Assembly (NCBI RefSeq): GCF_005925325.1
Contig: NZ_SRMP01000001.1
Span: 868,001 to 932,000, forward strand
Direction of reading: 5' to 3'
Length of the DNA: 64,000 bases
From: Pedobacter helvus
Lineage (GTDB): Bacteria > Bacteroidota > Bacteroidia > Sphingobacteriales > Sphingobacteriaceae
The notes under the pieces are model-generated. The model worked only from the letters and a program-made list of their open reading frames with translations. It was not told the DNA's origin and ran no database searches. Positions 7,570-15,995 of this stretch are shown here, in pieces. Every line of letters starts with the position of its first letter. Within the stretch, counting starts at the first letter, position 1. A program made the translations under genes and the position numbers.

Positions 7570-8649
7570 ATGTTTACCACCTTTACCGAAGAAAAATTAA
7601 GAACCTTTACCTACGACGTTTTTAAAAAGATGGGCTGTTCTGATGAGCATGCAGTTTTAGCAACTGATGTTTTGGTTCGCTCGGATTTAAGGGGAATTGA
7701 TTCGCACGGAGTAGCGAGGTTAAGTGGTTATTATCGACTTTGGGAAAAAAACAGAATTAATGCTACCCCAAACATTAGTGTGGTGCACGAAACACCAACT
7801 ACTGCAACTGTAGACGGCGATGCTGGTTTAGGTTTAGTAGTTGCGCCATTTGCTATGAAAATTGCTATCGAAAAAGCAGAGAAATATGGCAGCGGCTGGG
7901 TATCCGTTAAAAACTCTAATCATTTTGGGATTGCAGGCTACCATGCGTTAATGGCTGTTGAAAAAGACATGATCGGTATCAGTATGACCAATGCTAGTCC
8001 ACTTGTAGCTCCTACTTACGCCAACGAACGTTTGTTAGGCACTAACCCAATGTGCTATGCTTTCCCAGCAGGCAGATACCCTGCGGTAGTAGTTGATATG
8101 GCAACTGCAGCGGCAGCTAATGGCAAACTAGAAATTGCACAAAGGGCAAATGCAGCCATTCCAGATGGTTGGGTGCAAGACAAAGATGGCAATCAATCCA
8201 TCAATCCAAATGAGCTAAAAACTGGTGGCTCTTTGCTCCCTTTAGGTGGCGATAAAGATCATGGCAGTCACAAAGGTTTCGGCCTAGGAGCTACAGTAGA
8301 TATTTTATCAGCTGTGCTTTCTGGTGCAAATTATGGCCCGTGGGTGCCTCCTTTTGTAGCTTTCTTGGAGCCAGACCCAAATCCAGTTGGCGAAGGAATT
8401 GGGCACTTTTTAGGCGCCATGCGTGTAGATGGCTTTCGCCCTGCGCAAGACTTCAAAGATCATTTAGATAATTGGATAGAGCGTTTCAAAAGTGCCAAAA
8501 CGGTTGACGAAAGCAAACAAGTCATCATTCCAGGTGAACCTGAATATCAATTCGAAACTGAGCGCAAAAAAGCAGGTATACCGATAATTGATGTAGTAGT
8601 AAATGACTTGAATAGCTTAGCTGAAAAAATTGGCGTGGCGAAACTTTAA
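7570..8649 (+). CDS. Malate/L-lactate dehydrogenase family oxidoreductase
   Basis: NAD(P)-dependent 2-hydroxyacid dehydrogenase of the Ldh_2 (YlbC/ComC/DpkA) fold, 359 aa, cytoplasmic. Typical blocks are VRSDLRGIDSHGVARLSGY (about 37-55, including the family DSHG motif), SGWVSVKNSNHFGIAGYHA (about 115-133) and GTNPMCYAFPAG (about 157-168). HKGFGLGATVDILSAVLSGA near 235-254 fits the nucleotide/substrate region. The substrate cannot be told from sequence: malate, lactate, ureidoglycolate and other 2-oxoacids are all used in the family. It is convergent with the next gene, with only 1 bp between them. Confidence 0.88.
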   Translation: MFTTFTEEKLRTFTYDVFKKMGCSDEHAVLATDVLVRSDLRGIDSHGVARLSGYYRLWEKNRINATPNISVVHETPTTATVDGDAGLGLVVAPFAMKIAIEKAEKYGSGWVSVKNSNHFGIAGYHALMAVEKDMIGISMTNASPLVAPTYANERLLGTNPMCYAFPAGRYPAVVVDMATAAAANGKLEIAQRANAAIPDGWVQDKDGNQSINPNELKTGGSLLPLGGDKDHGSHKGFGLGATVDILSAVLSGANYGPWVPPFVAFLEPDPNPVGEGIGHFLGAMRVDGFRPAQDFKDHLDNWIERFKSAKTVDESKQVIIPGEPEYQFETERKKAGIPIIDVVVNDLNSLAEKIGVAKL

Positions 8650-8650
8650 A

Positions 8651-9805
8651 CTACTTCTTCAATTTAAATAATCTAAAGTTCTCCCTATATGTTAAGAAAA
8701 ACGAGTGGTTAAACTGCAAATTTTTCTCTGATTTGTCAAAATCAACATGAGGTTCAAAACGTACATCTAGATATAAATTTGGCAGTAATTGTTTCTGATA
8801 AACATATCTAAACATCAAGATATTCCGTTGCTTTTGGGTAAAACCGTAATTATTTAAATTTTCAGAAACCGACTGATATAAAGGCATCCCTTTAATGGTA
8901 ATAAACTGATTTCCTTTCCAGTAAGAAGCCGCTAAATTACCCCAACGTGTATCTATTCCGGCGTTTAGCCATAAACCATAGCCTCCTTTGTAAGCACGTA
9001 ATTTGGTTGGAGAAAAATCTTTATAAGCAGCGATGTAATTATTAGTGTACACCTGCTTTACGTTATAACCAATTTGCTTGCTTAAAGTAAACCCAGTAGC
9101 ACCGTTAAAAAGTGTAGATATAGAAATATTATCTAGGATATCAATTTGCCCGCCAGTATGATAAAACAAAGATTGCGCAGGAATGGTTAGCTTCCAATCA
9201 TTGCTTTTAATTAAAGTAAAATCAGTTACAAAACCACCAACTATGCGCTCTTTCGCTGCATCTCCGCGATAGATCATCTTTTCCCAAGCAATCCAGGCAT
9301 CTAAGTTGATTTTTTCCTTTTCGATTAGCAGTTGTGTGCCGTACTCAATTGGGGTGGTAATTTTACGCTCAAAATCGTATATAGGCTCAATATAACCATG
9401 TTGTATATTCCCTTCTAAACTTCCGAAAACTAAGGTTAAGTCTCTCTTACTATACTTCACATTTAACAAAGGCTTCGCTTCGTAAAAACCATCTTCGCCA
9501 AAATCTTTTCGCAAATAGGCTCCACCAGTAATTGCCAAATTGGGATGGGCGTAATAAACCAATTGAGGTTCTAGTTGTGTTCCATAGAGCGTATAGCCAT
9601 CATGAAAATCATTACTATACTCGTAATTCCTAACGTAATTGAAGTTATAGAGATTAAGATGTAATTCTTTAGTTAAACTATCTGTGGGACGAATGCGATT
9701 AAATAAATAAGCATTGTTTAACTGTGCTTTTACAGTTGTAGATCCAAAAAACAGTGCTGCAATAAATAAACAACCAACACTTACTTTTTTAAAAGCAAAC
9801 TTCAT
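8651..9805 (-). CDS. Unidentified outer-membrane-type protein
   Basis: A 384-aa protein with a clear Sec signal peptide (MKFAFKKVSVGCLFIAALFFGSTTVKA, cleavage near residue 27). The body is rich in aromatic residues and in alternating polar/hydrophobic strands (for example QLEPQLVYYAHPNLAITGGAYLRKD, NILMFRYVYQKQLLPNLYLDVRFEPH), and it ends in a charged tail. This is what an outer-membrane beta-barrel looks like. I do not recognise the family, and the neighbours do not suggest a role. It is a single gene facing the dehydrogenase-family gene at its 3' end. Confidence 0.65.
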   Translation of the reverse strand: MKFAFKKVSVGCLFIAALFFGSTTVKAQLNNAYLFNRIRPTDSLTKELHLNLYNFNYVRNYEYSNDFHDGYTLYGTQLEPQLVYYAHPNLAITGGAYLRKDFGEDGFYEAKPLLNVKYSKRDLTLVFGSLEGNIQHGYIEPIYDFERKITTPIEYGTQLLIEKEKINLDAWIAWEKMIYRGDAAKERIVGGFVTDFTLIKSNDWKLTIPAQSLFYHTGGQIDILDNISISTLFNGATGFTLSKQIGYNVKQVYTNNYIAAYKDFSPTKLRAYKGGYGLWLNAGIDTRWGNLAASYWKGNQFITIKGMPLYQSVSENLNNYGFTQKQRNILMFRYVYQKQLLPNLYLDVRFEPHVDFDKSEKNLQFNHSFFLTYRENFRLFKLKK

Positions 9806-9940
9806 TTATCGTTAAATTAAATAGCCATAAAAAAAACGTATACACCCAAATTTCAAAAGCATTTTATCTAACACCGAAATATAAACAGCTGAAATTAAAC
9901 GATATTTTATTTTTTTTATTTATTATTGATTATAATAACT

Positions 9941-10282
9941 ATGACAAAGATACAATTTGTAGACTGCCATCGAATGCCCGAAAGATCTTTTTTTTTCAAG
10001 GGTAAGCAGTTTCCTTTATGTGCTAGATGCACCGGTATTTACCTTGGCTATGCCATTTTTATACCTATTATATTTTTCTTTAAAATAAATATTTGGTACT
10101 CGCTATTGGCTATTGCACCAACAACAATAGATGGATTAACACAAGCCTACTGCAAAAGAGAAAGCAATAATACACTTAGGTTTCTGACTGGCATTTTGGC
10201 TGGATTGGGATTAGCAGGAGTCAGCGATTTTATCGCTTATTATATTGTAGAATTTGCTAAATTCATTTATCACTTATTATAG
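9941..10282 (+). CDS. DUF2085 domain membrane protein
   Basis: A 113-aa protein starting [18 protein letters not shown]. The motif [29 protein letters not shown] is the signature of DUF2085, with three cysteines that may bind a metal. About three hydrophobic segments follow (roughly 30-52, 56-70 and 85-110). I chose the ATG at 9941 rather than the upstream in-frame TTG at 9926, because the extension MIIIT has no family counterpart. Function of the family is unknown. The small membrane protein gene starts 30 bp downstream and is probably co-transcribed. Confidence 0.8.
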   Translation: MTKIQFVDCHRMPERSFFFKGKQFPLCARCTGIYLGYAIFIPIIFFFKINIWYSLLAIAPTTIDGLTQAYCKRESNNTLRFLTGILAGLGLAGVSDFIAYYIVEFAKFIYHLL

Positions 10283-10312
10283 AATTAATTATTAACATCT
10301 AAAACGAACAAC

Positions 10313-10561
10313 ATGTCAGAAAATCAAAACTTTAATCAACCGGACAATCAATTTCCAAACCAGTTCCCAAACAAATCAGATCAAGATTTAAGTACTGGTT
10401 TAAAAATCCTTTCATTTTGTATTCCGTTGGCGGGAGCAATCCTTTATTTCGTGAAAAAAGAAAATGAACCAGTTGCTGCCAAATCTGCTTGTAATTTAGC
10501 TTTGATCGGCTTTGGTGTTGGAGTGGTTTTAAATATTATCAGCTATGCAATAAGAAGCTAG
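10313..10561 (+). CDS. Small membrane protein, unrecognised
   Basis: An 82-aa protein with an N/Q/P-rich N-terminus (1-28; two similar NQFPN words) followed by two hydrophobic segments (about 30-48 and 58-78) separated by a charged linker KKENEPVAAKSA. The C-terminal half resembles small two-helix membrane proteins common in Bacteroidota. I cannot assign a function. It likely shares a transcript with the DUF2085 gene and is followed by a hairpin. Confidence 0.65.
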   Translation: MSENQNFNQPDNQFPNQFPNKSDQDLSTGLKILSFCIPLAGAILYFVKKENEPVAAKSACNLALIGFGVGVVLNIISYAIRS

Positions 10562-10570
10562 GTTGTTTTA

Positions 10571-10604
10571 AACAAGGATATCCAAATTATTGGCTATCCT
10601 TGTT
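10571..10604. terminator. Bidirectional hairpin between convergent genes
   Basis: Perfect 10-bp stem AACAAGGATA/TATCCTTGTT (10571-10580 with 10595-10604) with a 14-nt loop. It lies after the small membrane protein gene (plus) and overlaps the last bases of hemJ (minus, stop at 10594-10596). The T-rich flank TTTCTCCCTATATTTTTT on the plus side is compatible with termination. Confidence 0.5.
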
Positions 10605-11139
10605 TCTCCCTATATTTTTTGTAAAGTTTTACGGCAATCATGATAATGAGTGCGATACCCATAATGCCCACCAAACCGTAAACCCAATCTAGCGCACTCT
10701 TCAATATCACTACAAATACAATGGCAATCATAAAAATGGTAGCCAACTCACGCCACAAACGTAACTGAAAACTACTCCAATTGTATTGATTGTTCCTTAA
10801 ACGAACTATAATTCTGCCACAAACAAAGTGATAAACTAATAAAGCAAAAACGAAAGCAAGCTTTACCCACATCCAATCCATTTGTAACAAGCCACTATTT
10901 ACATGAAGCATGCAAAGTCCTGCTAGTAGAGATATAATCATTGCTGGCTGACAAATGATCTTCCACAGCGTAGCCTCCATTTTTGTAAACTGTGCTTTTA
11001 ATACACTTTTCTCGGGTTCAGCTTTATCATTTGCTTCGGTATGATAAATGAACAAACTCAACAGATAGAAGAGCCCGGCCATCCAGCTAATTACAAATAC
11101 AATATGTACCGCCTTAAAATATTGATAATATTCTATCAT
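10594..11139 (-). CDS. hemJ: Protoporphyrinogen oxidase HemJ
   Basis: Membrane enzyme oxidising protoporphyrinogen IX to protoporphyrin IX, the UPF0093/HemJ family used where HemG and HemY are absent. It has 181 aa with about four or five membrane segments. The N-terminus FKAVHIVFVISWMAGLFYL carries the conserved His (H12), and WVKLAFVFALLVYH carries the conserved Lys (K93). It is the last gene of the haem cluster, 30 bp after hemE, with a terminator-like hairpin squeezed into that gap. Confidence 0.9.
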   Translation of the reverse strand: MIEYYQYFKAVHIVFVISWMAGLFYLLSLFIYHTEANDKAEPEKSVLKAQFTKMEATLWKIICQPAMIISLLAGLCMLHVNSGLLQMDWMWVKLAFVFALLVYHFVCGRIIVRLRNNQYNWSSFQLRLWRELATIFMIAIVFVVILKSALDWVYGLVGIMGIALIIMIAVKLYKKYREKQG

Positions 11140-11162
11140 AAAAAATCCCCATTCGGGGATTA
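11140..11162 (-). terminator. Hairpin with T tract directly before the hemJ start codon
   Basis: Stem ATCCCC/GGGGAT (11145-11150 with 11155-11160) with a 4-nt loop. On the minus strand the T residues run straight into the hemJ ATG (11139). It may end most hemE transcripts, and it leaves no room for a normal ribosome-binding site in front of hemJ. Confidence 0.6.
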
Positions 11163-11169
11163 AAATTAG

Positions 11170-12195
11170 TTAATATCTAAACTCTTTCACTACTTCAATA
11201 GCGTATTTTACATTATCGAAAGGAATGTCTGGCATAATACCATGACCTAAGTTGAAAATAAACCCATTCTCGCCACGCATACGCTCAAATAATTTATGGA
11301 TCTGTGCTTTGATCACCGGCTGATCAGCATATAAAATATGAGGATCTAAGTTACCTTGAACAGCAATTCCTGCAGGTAAAGCTTTCTTGATATTTAATAA
11401 GTCTGCATTCCAATCTACAGAAATCACATCTGGTTTTGCTTCTGCCATTATTGGCGCAAAAACAGAACTTCCTTTACAGAAAGAAATGATAGGAAGGTTT
11501 GTTCTATTTAAACCAGCAATGATTTGTTGGTTATATTGGTGTGAGAATTCTTGATAGTCATTCCAAGACAAAGCTAAAGCCCAGCTATCAAACAACTGCA
11601 AAGCATTTACACCAGCCTCTATCTGTAAGTTTAAATAATCGGTAGTTACTTTAGCAATTTTAGCTAATAATTTATGCGCTAATTCTGGATGGTTGTGGAT
11701 TAAAAGTTTAGTTAACTTGAAATCTTTTGATGAGCCACCTTCTACCAAGTAACTCATTACCGTAAATGGTGCTCCAGCAAAACCAATTAACGGAATACTA
11801 CCATTTAAACGTTGTTGAATTACTTTAATCGCATCTGCAACATACTGCAATTTATCTAAGCAATCCGTTGCCAAAGCATCAATGTCTGCCTCGCTACGCA
11901 CCGGATTAGCGAATTTAGGGCCAACACCTTGGGTAAAGCTTAAATCGCCACCCATAGCTTCGCCAGTAACCAAAATATCAGAGAATAAAATTGCGGCGTC
12001 GATACCCAACAAATCTACAGGCAACATGGTTACATCAGCAGCAATTTCTGGGGTTTTGCACATCTCTAAAAAAGAATATTTGTTTTTGATTTCCCAGTAT
12101 TGTGGCATAAAACGACCGGCTTGTCTCATCATCCACACCGGTGGTCTTTCTGTCTGTTTTGAAAATGCTGCGTCTAAAAATAAATTGTTCTCCAT
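11170..12195 (-). CDS. hemE: Uroporphyrinogen decarboxylase
   Basis: Decarboxylates the four acetate side chains of uroporphyrinogen III to give coproporphyrinogen III, cytoplasmic. It has 341 aa, normal length. The signature PPVWMMRQAGRFMPQY lies near residues 18-33, followed by LPVDLLGIDAAILFSDI. The second family block is GFAGAPFTVMSYLVEGGSS (about 138-156). LGHGIMPDIPFDNV near the C-terminus is also characteristic. The start ATG at 12195 lies 5 bp after the stop of the TPR gene, so it belongs to the kinase-regulator-TPR-hemE transcription unit. Confidence 0.97.
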   Translation of the reverse strand: MENNLFLDAAFSKQTERPPVWMMRQAGRFMPQYWEIKNKYSFLEMCKTPEIAADVTMLPVDLLGIDAAILFSDILVTGEAMGGDLSFTQGVGPKFANPVRSEADIDALATDCLDKLQYVADAIKVIQQRLNGSIPLIGFAGAPFTVMSYLVEGGSSKDFKLTKLLIHNHPELAHKLLAKIAKVTTDYLNLQIEAGVNALQLFDSWALALSWNDYQEFSHQYNQQIIAGLNRTNLPIISFCKGSSVFAPIMAEAKPDVISVDWNADLLNIKKALPAGIAVQGNLDPHILYADQPVIKAQIHKLFERMRGENGFIFNLGHGIMPDIPFDNVKYAIEVVKEFRY

Positions 12196-12200
12196 GTTTC

Positions 12201-12722
12201 TTAATTTGCCAGTTTCTTGGCCTCTTTCTCTATAGTTGTTATAATATCAATTGCTCTTGATGATGTTGCCAATTCTTTGGCTTTTTCTGTATAAGCTAAT
12301 GCTCTCTCGCTGTCTTTTTTCCTGAGTGCTAAATTAGCTAAATGAATTAAAACATATGCTTTATCATTTTTACCTCCTAAAGGATAACGACTAGCAATTT
12401 GAAAATGATGCTCTGCAACATCAAACTGATCACGTTTCAGGGCGATGTTGGCACGCATAAATTCGTAAAATCCTCTCCTACCTTTCGATAGCATATCGGG
12501 ACGATCTACTTCATTTAAAACCTGCTCTGCACGATCATAATCAGAATTTTTGAAATGCTTTGATGCGAGTAACACTGAACTTTGCTTAATGTGGCTCCAT
12601 AAAATGAAAGCGCTCAAAGTTGCAGAAATTAATGCCAACTGGTATTGATAAAAATAAAAACTTACCAATGCCGAGAGAGCAAAAATTGCCATCAGCACAT
12701 ACCTACCTAGCTTATTATACAT
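12201..12722 (-). CDS. Membrane-anchored TPR-like protein
   Basis: A 173-aa protein with two N-terminal hydrophobic segments (about 9-25 and 29-46), then a helical region with TPR-like pairs: ASKHFKNSDYDRAEQVLNEV, FMRANIALKRDQFDVAEHHFQIA and ILIHLANLALRKKDSERALAYTEKA. Its start overlaps the response-regulator stop by 1 nt (TAATG), and its stop is 5 bp before hemE. This coupling places it with the two-component system and the haem genes. Its role is unknown; a scaffold or sensor accessory is possible. Confidence 0.75.
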   Translation of the reverse strand: MYNKLGRYVLMAIFALSALVSFYFYQYQLALISATLSAFILWSHIKQSSVLLASKHFKNSDYDRAEQVLNEVDRPDMLSKGRRGFYEFMRANIALKRDQFDVAEHHFQIASRYPLGGKNDKAYVLIHLANLALRKKDSERALAYTEKAKELATSSRAIDIITTIEKEAKKLAN

Positions 12723-13426
12723 TAGTGAATGTCCGTAAATTTATAACCAACTCCTCTAATTGAGTGGAAATAAACTGGATTTTTTTGATCTGGTTCGAAA
12801 TATTTACGGAACGTTAAAATAAAATTATCGATAGTTCTGGTAGATGGATAAACATCATAATTCCAAACTGTCTCTAAAATCTGCTCACGAGAAACCGCAT
12901 CGTTTTTACGCTCAATTAAAAGCTTCAATAACATGGTTTCCTTTTTGGTTAATGGCACTACTGTACCATCATCTTGTTTCAATTCAAAAGAGTTGAAATA
13001 GATGGTTTTATCTCCAATTTTGTAAGAATTCAGTTCTTTTAAATCATCAGATTTTAAACTGCGTTTTACCAAAATCCCTACACGTAAAATTAATTCTTCA
13101 AGGTTAAAAGGTTTTACCAAATAATCATCAGCTCCCTTTTTCAATCCCATTACTCTGTCTTCGCTAGTGTTTTTAGCAGTTAAGAACAAAATAGGCACTT
13201 CAGTATTTTCTAAACGAATAGTTTCACATACTTGGAAACCATCCATTTCTGGCAACATTACATCTAAAATTACCAAGTTAAAGCGTTCCTCTTTAAATAT
13301 CTTTAAGGCAGTTTTGCCATCTTTAACAGCGTGAACTTTATAACCTTCTAATTCGAGGTTTAATTTGATGGCATCTAACAAATGATCTTCGTCTTCAACC
13401 AATAATACTCTTAATTTTTGTGACAT
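12722..13426 (-). CDS. OmpR/PhoB-family response regulator
   Basis: A 234-aa DNA-binding response regulator. The receiver domain (5-118) has the acidic pair E11-D12, phospho-acceptor D55 (LVILDVMLP), T83 (FLTAK) and K105 (LVKPF). The C-terminal winged helix (about 135-232) ends in the usual NFILTFRKYFEPD...IRGVGYKF block. It lies 1 bp downstream of the histidine kinase and overlaps the TPR gene, so the pair is almost certainly cognate. Its position between hemL and hemE suggests control of, or by, haem or iron status, which is inference. Confidence 0.93.
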   Translation of the reverse strand: MSQKLRVLLVEDEDHLLDAIKLNLELEGYKVHAVKDGKTALKIFKEERFNLVILDVMLPEMDGFQVCETIRLENTEVPILFLTAKNTSEDRVMGLKKGADDYLVKPFNLEELILRVGILVKRSLKSDDLKELNSYKIGDKTIYFNSFELKQDDGTVVPLTKKETMLLKLLIERKNDAVSREQILETVWNYDVYPSTRTIDNFILTFRKYFEPDQKNPVYFHSIRGVGYKFTDIH

Positions 13427-13427
13427 A

Positions 13428-14294
13428 TTAATTAAATGTTACTTCAAAAATTGCACCGTGAGGTACGTTATCTTTAACGCTAATATCGGCGTCGTGGTTT
13501 TGTAATACTTCCTTAACAATAAATAAGCCAAGTCCAGTACCTTTACTTTTACGCACATTTTCATCGCCCACACGGTAAAATTTATCAAAAATATGCATCT
13601 TTTCGCTATCAGGAATGCCCAAACCTTTATCAGAAACCACTAATTTCGGCTTACCGTCATTTTGGCACAACTCTACTGTAATTTCGGCACATGGTCCAGA
13701 ATATTTAATTGCATTTTCTACCAAATTGTTCACTACCGAAGATAATGCAAACTGATCGCCTTCAATTTCAATATTATCTTCAATCTTGGCAGCGATAATT
13801 TGTTCGCAGCCACAAGAGTGAACTTGCAGCCTATCCGTAATTCGGCTGACCAAATCGGAAAAATTAAATTTCTCTTTAGGGAACGAATATGTTCTGCTCT
13901 CTATTTTTGTAGCCAACAACATATTTTCTACCAAATCATCCAAACGCTCTACGTCTTTCAACGAATTCCTTATTAAAGTCGTTCTTTGCTCTTTATCTAG
14001 CTCACGCCTAACAATCGTTTGTAAAGAAAGCTTGATGGCAGCCAAAGGCGATTTCAGCTCGTGTGTGATAGACATTAAGAAATTTTGTTGCTGCTCCTTC
14101 AAACGTCCTTCTTTTTTAATAGAAGCATGAATAAAATAAGCACCAATACCTAATAGAAATAGAAAAACAGCACCTTCTCCCATAATCATTGGCATACGGC
14201 TCGGATCGATATTAACCACCAAAGCACCCCAACTAATCAGTTGTCCGAGTGCGTAGAACAGTAAAACATAAAATATGATTATGGATTTCTTCAT
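13428..14294 (-). CDS. Sensor histidine kinase in the haem cluster
   Basis: A 288-aa kinase with two membrane segments (about 4-28 and 38-57) enclosing only about 10 external residues, so it has no real periplasmic sensor domain. The H box is MSITHELKSPLAAIK with H78. The N box is NLVENAIKYSG, G1 is DKGLGIPD and G2 is KGTGLGLFIV. Between the H and N boxes stands HSCGC (C161, C163), an unusual Cys-x-Cys for this position that could bind metal or haem or sense redox state; that is speculation. Its cognate regulator follows after 1 bp. Confidence 0.92.
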   Translation of the reverse strand: MKKSIIIFYVLLFYALGQLISWGALVVNIDPSRMPMIMGEGAVFLFLLGIGAYFIHASIKKEGRLKEQQQNFLMSITHELKSPLAAIKLSLQTIVRRELDKEQRTTLIRNSLKDVERLDDLVENMLLATKIESRTYSFPKEKFNFSDLVSRITDRLQVHSCGCEQIIAAKIEDNIEIEGDQFALSSVVNNLVENAIKYSGPCAEITVELCQNDGKPKLVVSDKGLGIPDSEKMHIFDKFYRVGDENVRKSKGTGLGLFIVKEVLQNHDADISVKDNVPHGAIFEVTFN

Positions 14295-14606
14295 ATCTCT
14301 TATTCAGGACTTTTAAATTTAATATTTTTATTTGAAAAGCAGGTTACCGCAATGCTTTGGTTCGGAAAGTTCCGCTTTTCGTTTCAATCTTTTTTTTGGC
14401 ATTGCCTTTCATCATTGTCATGTTGAGTTTATCGAAGCATCTTTTTAATAACCAATCCTTCGACAAGCTCAGGATGACACTTACAAAAAGTATTTCCGCT
14501 TCAATCGGGTGTAAGGTTTAATGCTTACTACCGTCATTGTGTCTTCCAACTTTGAAAAAGAACTAACGCTTTAAGATTGCTTCGTTCCTCGCAATGACGA
14601 CCGTTA
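14295..14606. repeat. Gap with two GTCAT-ended inverted repeats
   Basis: This 312-bp gap has no ORF I can support. Arm 14417-14436 (GTCATGTTGAGTTTATCGAA) pairs with arm 14459-14478 at 16 of 20 positions, across a 22-nt spacer. A second pair has CGTCATTG at 14532-14539 and CAATGACG at 14592-14599; its right side carries the word CGTTCCTCGCAATGACG that is widespread in Bacteroidota genomes. They resemble the ends of the GIY-YIG element at 48534-48932 but contain no gene. Confidence 0.7.
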
Positions 14607-15908
14607 TTAACTAGCATACACCACTTCCAAAGCGTCAAATATTGCTTGCTTTGCTTTATCCAACTCTAATGCTGTATGTGCTGCACTCACAAAACCTACC
14701 TCATAACCCGATGGACCAAAATAAACACCCCTATTCAACAGCTCACGGTGCATGATTTTAAATTTATCCATGCTCTTTGGGTCAATATCTTCGGCAGTTT
14801 TAATGTCTTTATTTGTAAAAGCAAACCAGAAAACAGAACCAACGGTAAATATCTTTAGCTCGTAACCTTTATGAGCAATATGAGCTTTTAAATCGTTCAC
14901 AAAAGCTTGTGCTTTCGCGTTCAACTCTTCGTAAAAACCTTCACTATTTAATATCGTTAAAGCGGCAATACCTGCTGCCATTGCTACTGGATTGCCAGAA
15001 AGTGTACCAGCCTGGTAAACACCACCATCGGGAGAAATATGTGCCATAATCTCGTTAGAAGCACCATACATCCCCACTGGCAAACCACCACCAATAATTT
15101 TTCCGTAGGTTACAATATCAGGTTTGATACCATAGTAGGCCGCAGCACCTTCAAAACCAACTCTAAACCCGGTGATTACTTCATCAAAAATCAACAATGC
15201 ACCATTAGCGGTACAAGTTTCACTTAAAAACTCTACATAGTCTTTATCTTGGATCAATAATCCATTATTAGCCGGAATACCTTCAATAATTACCGCAGCC
15301 ACATCGTCTTTAAACTGTGCGAAAGCTTCTGTAATTGCTTGCTTATCGTTCAAAGCTATGACAACCGTTTCATCAGCAAATGCTTTAGGCACGCCGGACG
15401 AAGAAGTTTCCCCGAAAGTTACCAAACCCGAACCTGCTTTCACTAAAAGCGAATCGCTATGACCATGGTAACAACCTTCGAACTTGATAATTTTATTTCT
15501 GCCCGTATAACCTCTTGCCAAACGAATTGCCGACATTACCGCTTCAGTACCTGAGCTTGTAAAACGAATTTTTTCTACAAATCGGTTGTTCTTGATGATC
15601 AATTCTGCCAGCTCATTTTCTAATGCCGTTGGTGCACCGAAGCTCATTCCATTTTGCATTACCTCGGTTACTTTCTCTCTAATCTTAGCATTGTTATGTC
15701 CTAAAATTAGCGGTCCCCAACTTGCACAAAAATCAATAAACTGGTTGCCATCTGCATCCCAAATGTACGGACCATCACCTTTTTGAATAAACAATGGTGT
15801 ACCATAAACTGATTTAAAAGCCCTTACTGGAGAGTTTACCCCACCAGGGAAATATGTTTTCGATTTTTCGTATAATTCTGCCGACTTGGCTCTTGATATA
15901 TCTTGCAT
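14607..15908 (-). CDS. hemL: Glutamate-1-semialdehyde 2,1-aminomutase
   Basis: PLP enzyme converting glutamate-1-semialdehyde to 5-aminolevulinate, step two of the C5 haem route. It has 433 aa. FPGGVNSPVRAFKSV lies at 20-34, RFTSSGTEAVMSAIRLAR at 115-132, and LIFDEVITGFRVG at 239-251. The PLP-binding lysine is K270 in IVTYGKIIGGGLPVG. The start ATG at 15908 matches the family N-terminus. It follows hemB in the leftward haem cluster, separated by a small inverted repeat. Confidence 0.97.
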   Translation of the reverse strand: MQDISRAKSAELYEKSKTYFPGGVNSPVRAFKSVYGTPLFIQKGDGPYIWDADGNQFIDFCASWGPLILGHNNAKIREKVTEVMQNGMSFGAPTALENELAELIIKNNRFVEKIRFTSSGTEAVMSAIRLARGYTGRNKIIKFEGCYHGHSDSLLVKAGSGLVTFGETSSSGVPKAFADETVVIALNDKQAITEAFAQFKDDVAAVIIEGIPANNGLLIQDKDYVEFLSETCTANGALLIFDEVITGFRVGFEGAAAYYGIKPDIVTYGKIIGGGLPVGMYGASNEIMAHISPDGGVYQAGTLSGNPVAMAAGIAALTILNSEGFYEELNAKAQAFVNDLKAHIAHKGYELKIFTVGSVFWFAFTNKDIKTAEDIDPKSMDKFKIMHRELLNRGVYFGPSGYEVGFVSAAHTALELDKAKQAIFDALEVVYAS

Positions 15909-15927
15909 TCTTTAAGTTATAGGCTGT

Positions 15928-15988
15928 AAGTTATAGGTTTTACGTTTTGAGAGTGCAAATTCAACTTATTACGTAAAACTTATAACCT
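15928..15988. repeat. Inverted repeat between hemB and hemL
   Basis: Arms 15928-15945 (AAGTTATAGGTTTTACGT) and 15971-15988 agree at 16 of 18 positions when one is inverted, with a 25-nt spacer. Related words recur at 21524-21587. They fill almost the whole hemB-hemL gap. Confidence 0.6.
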
Positions 15989-15995
15989 ACTACTT

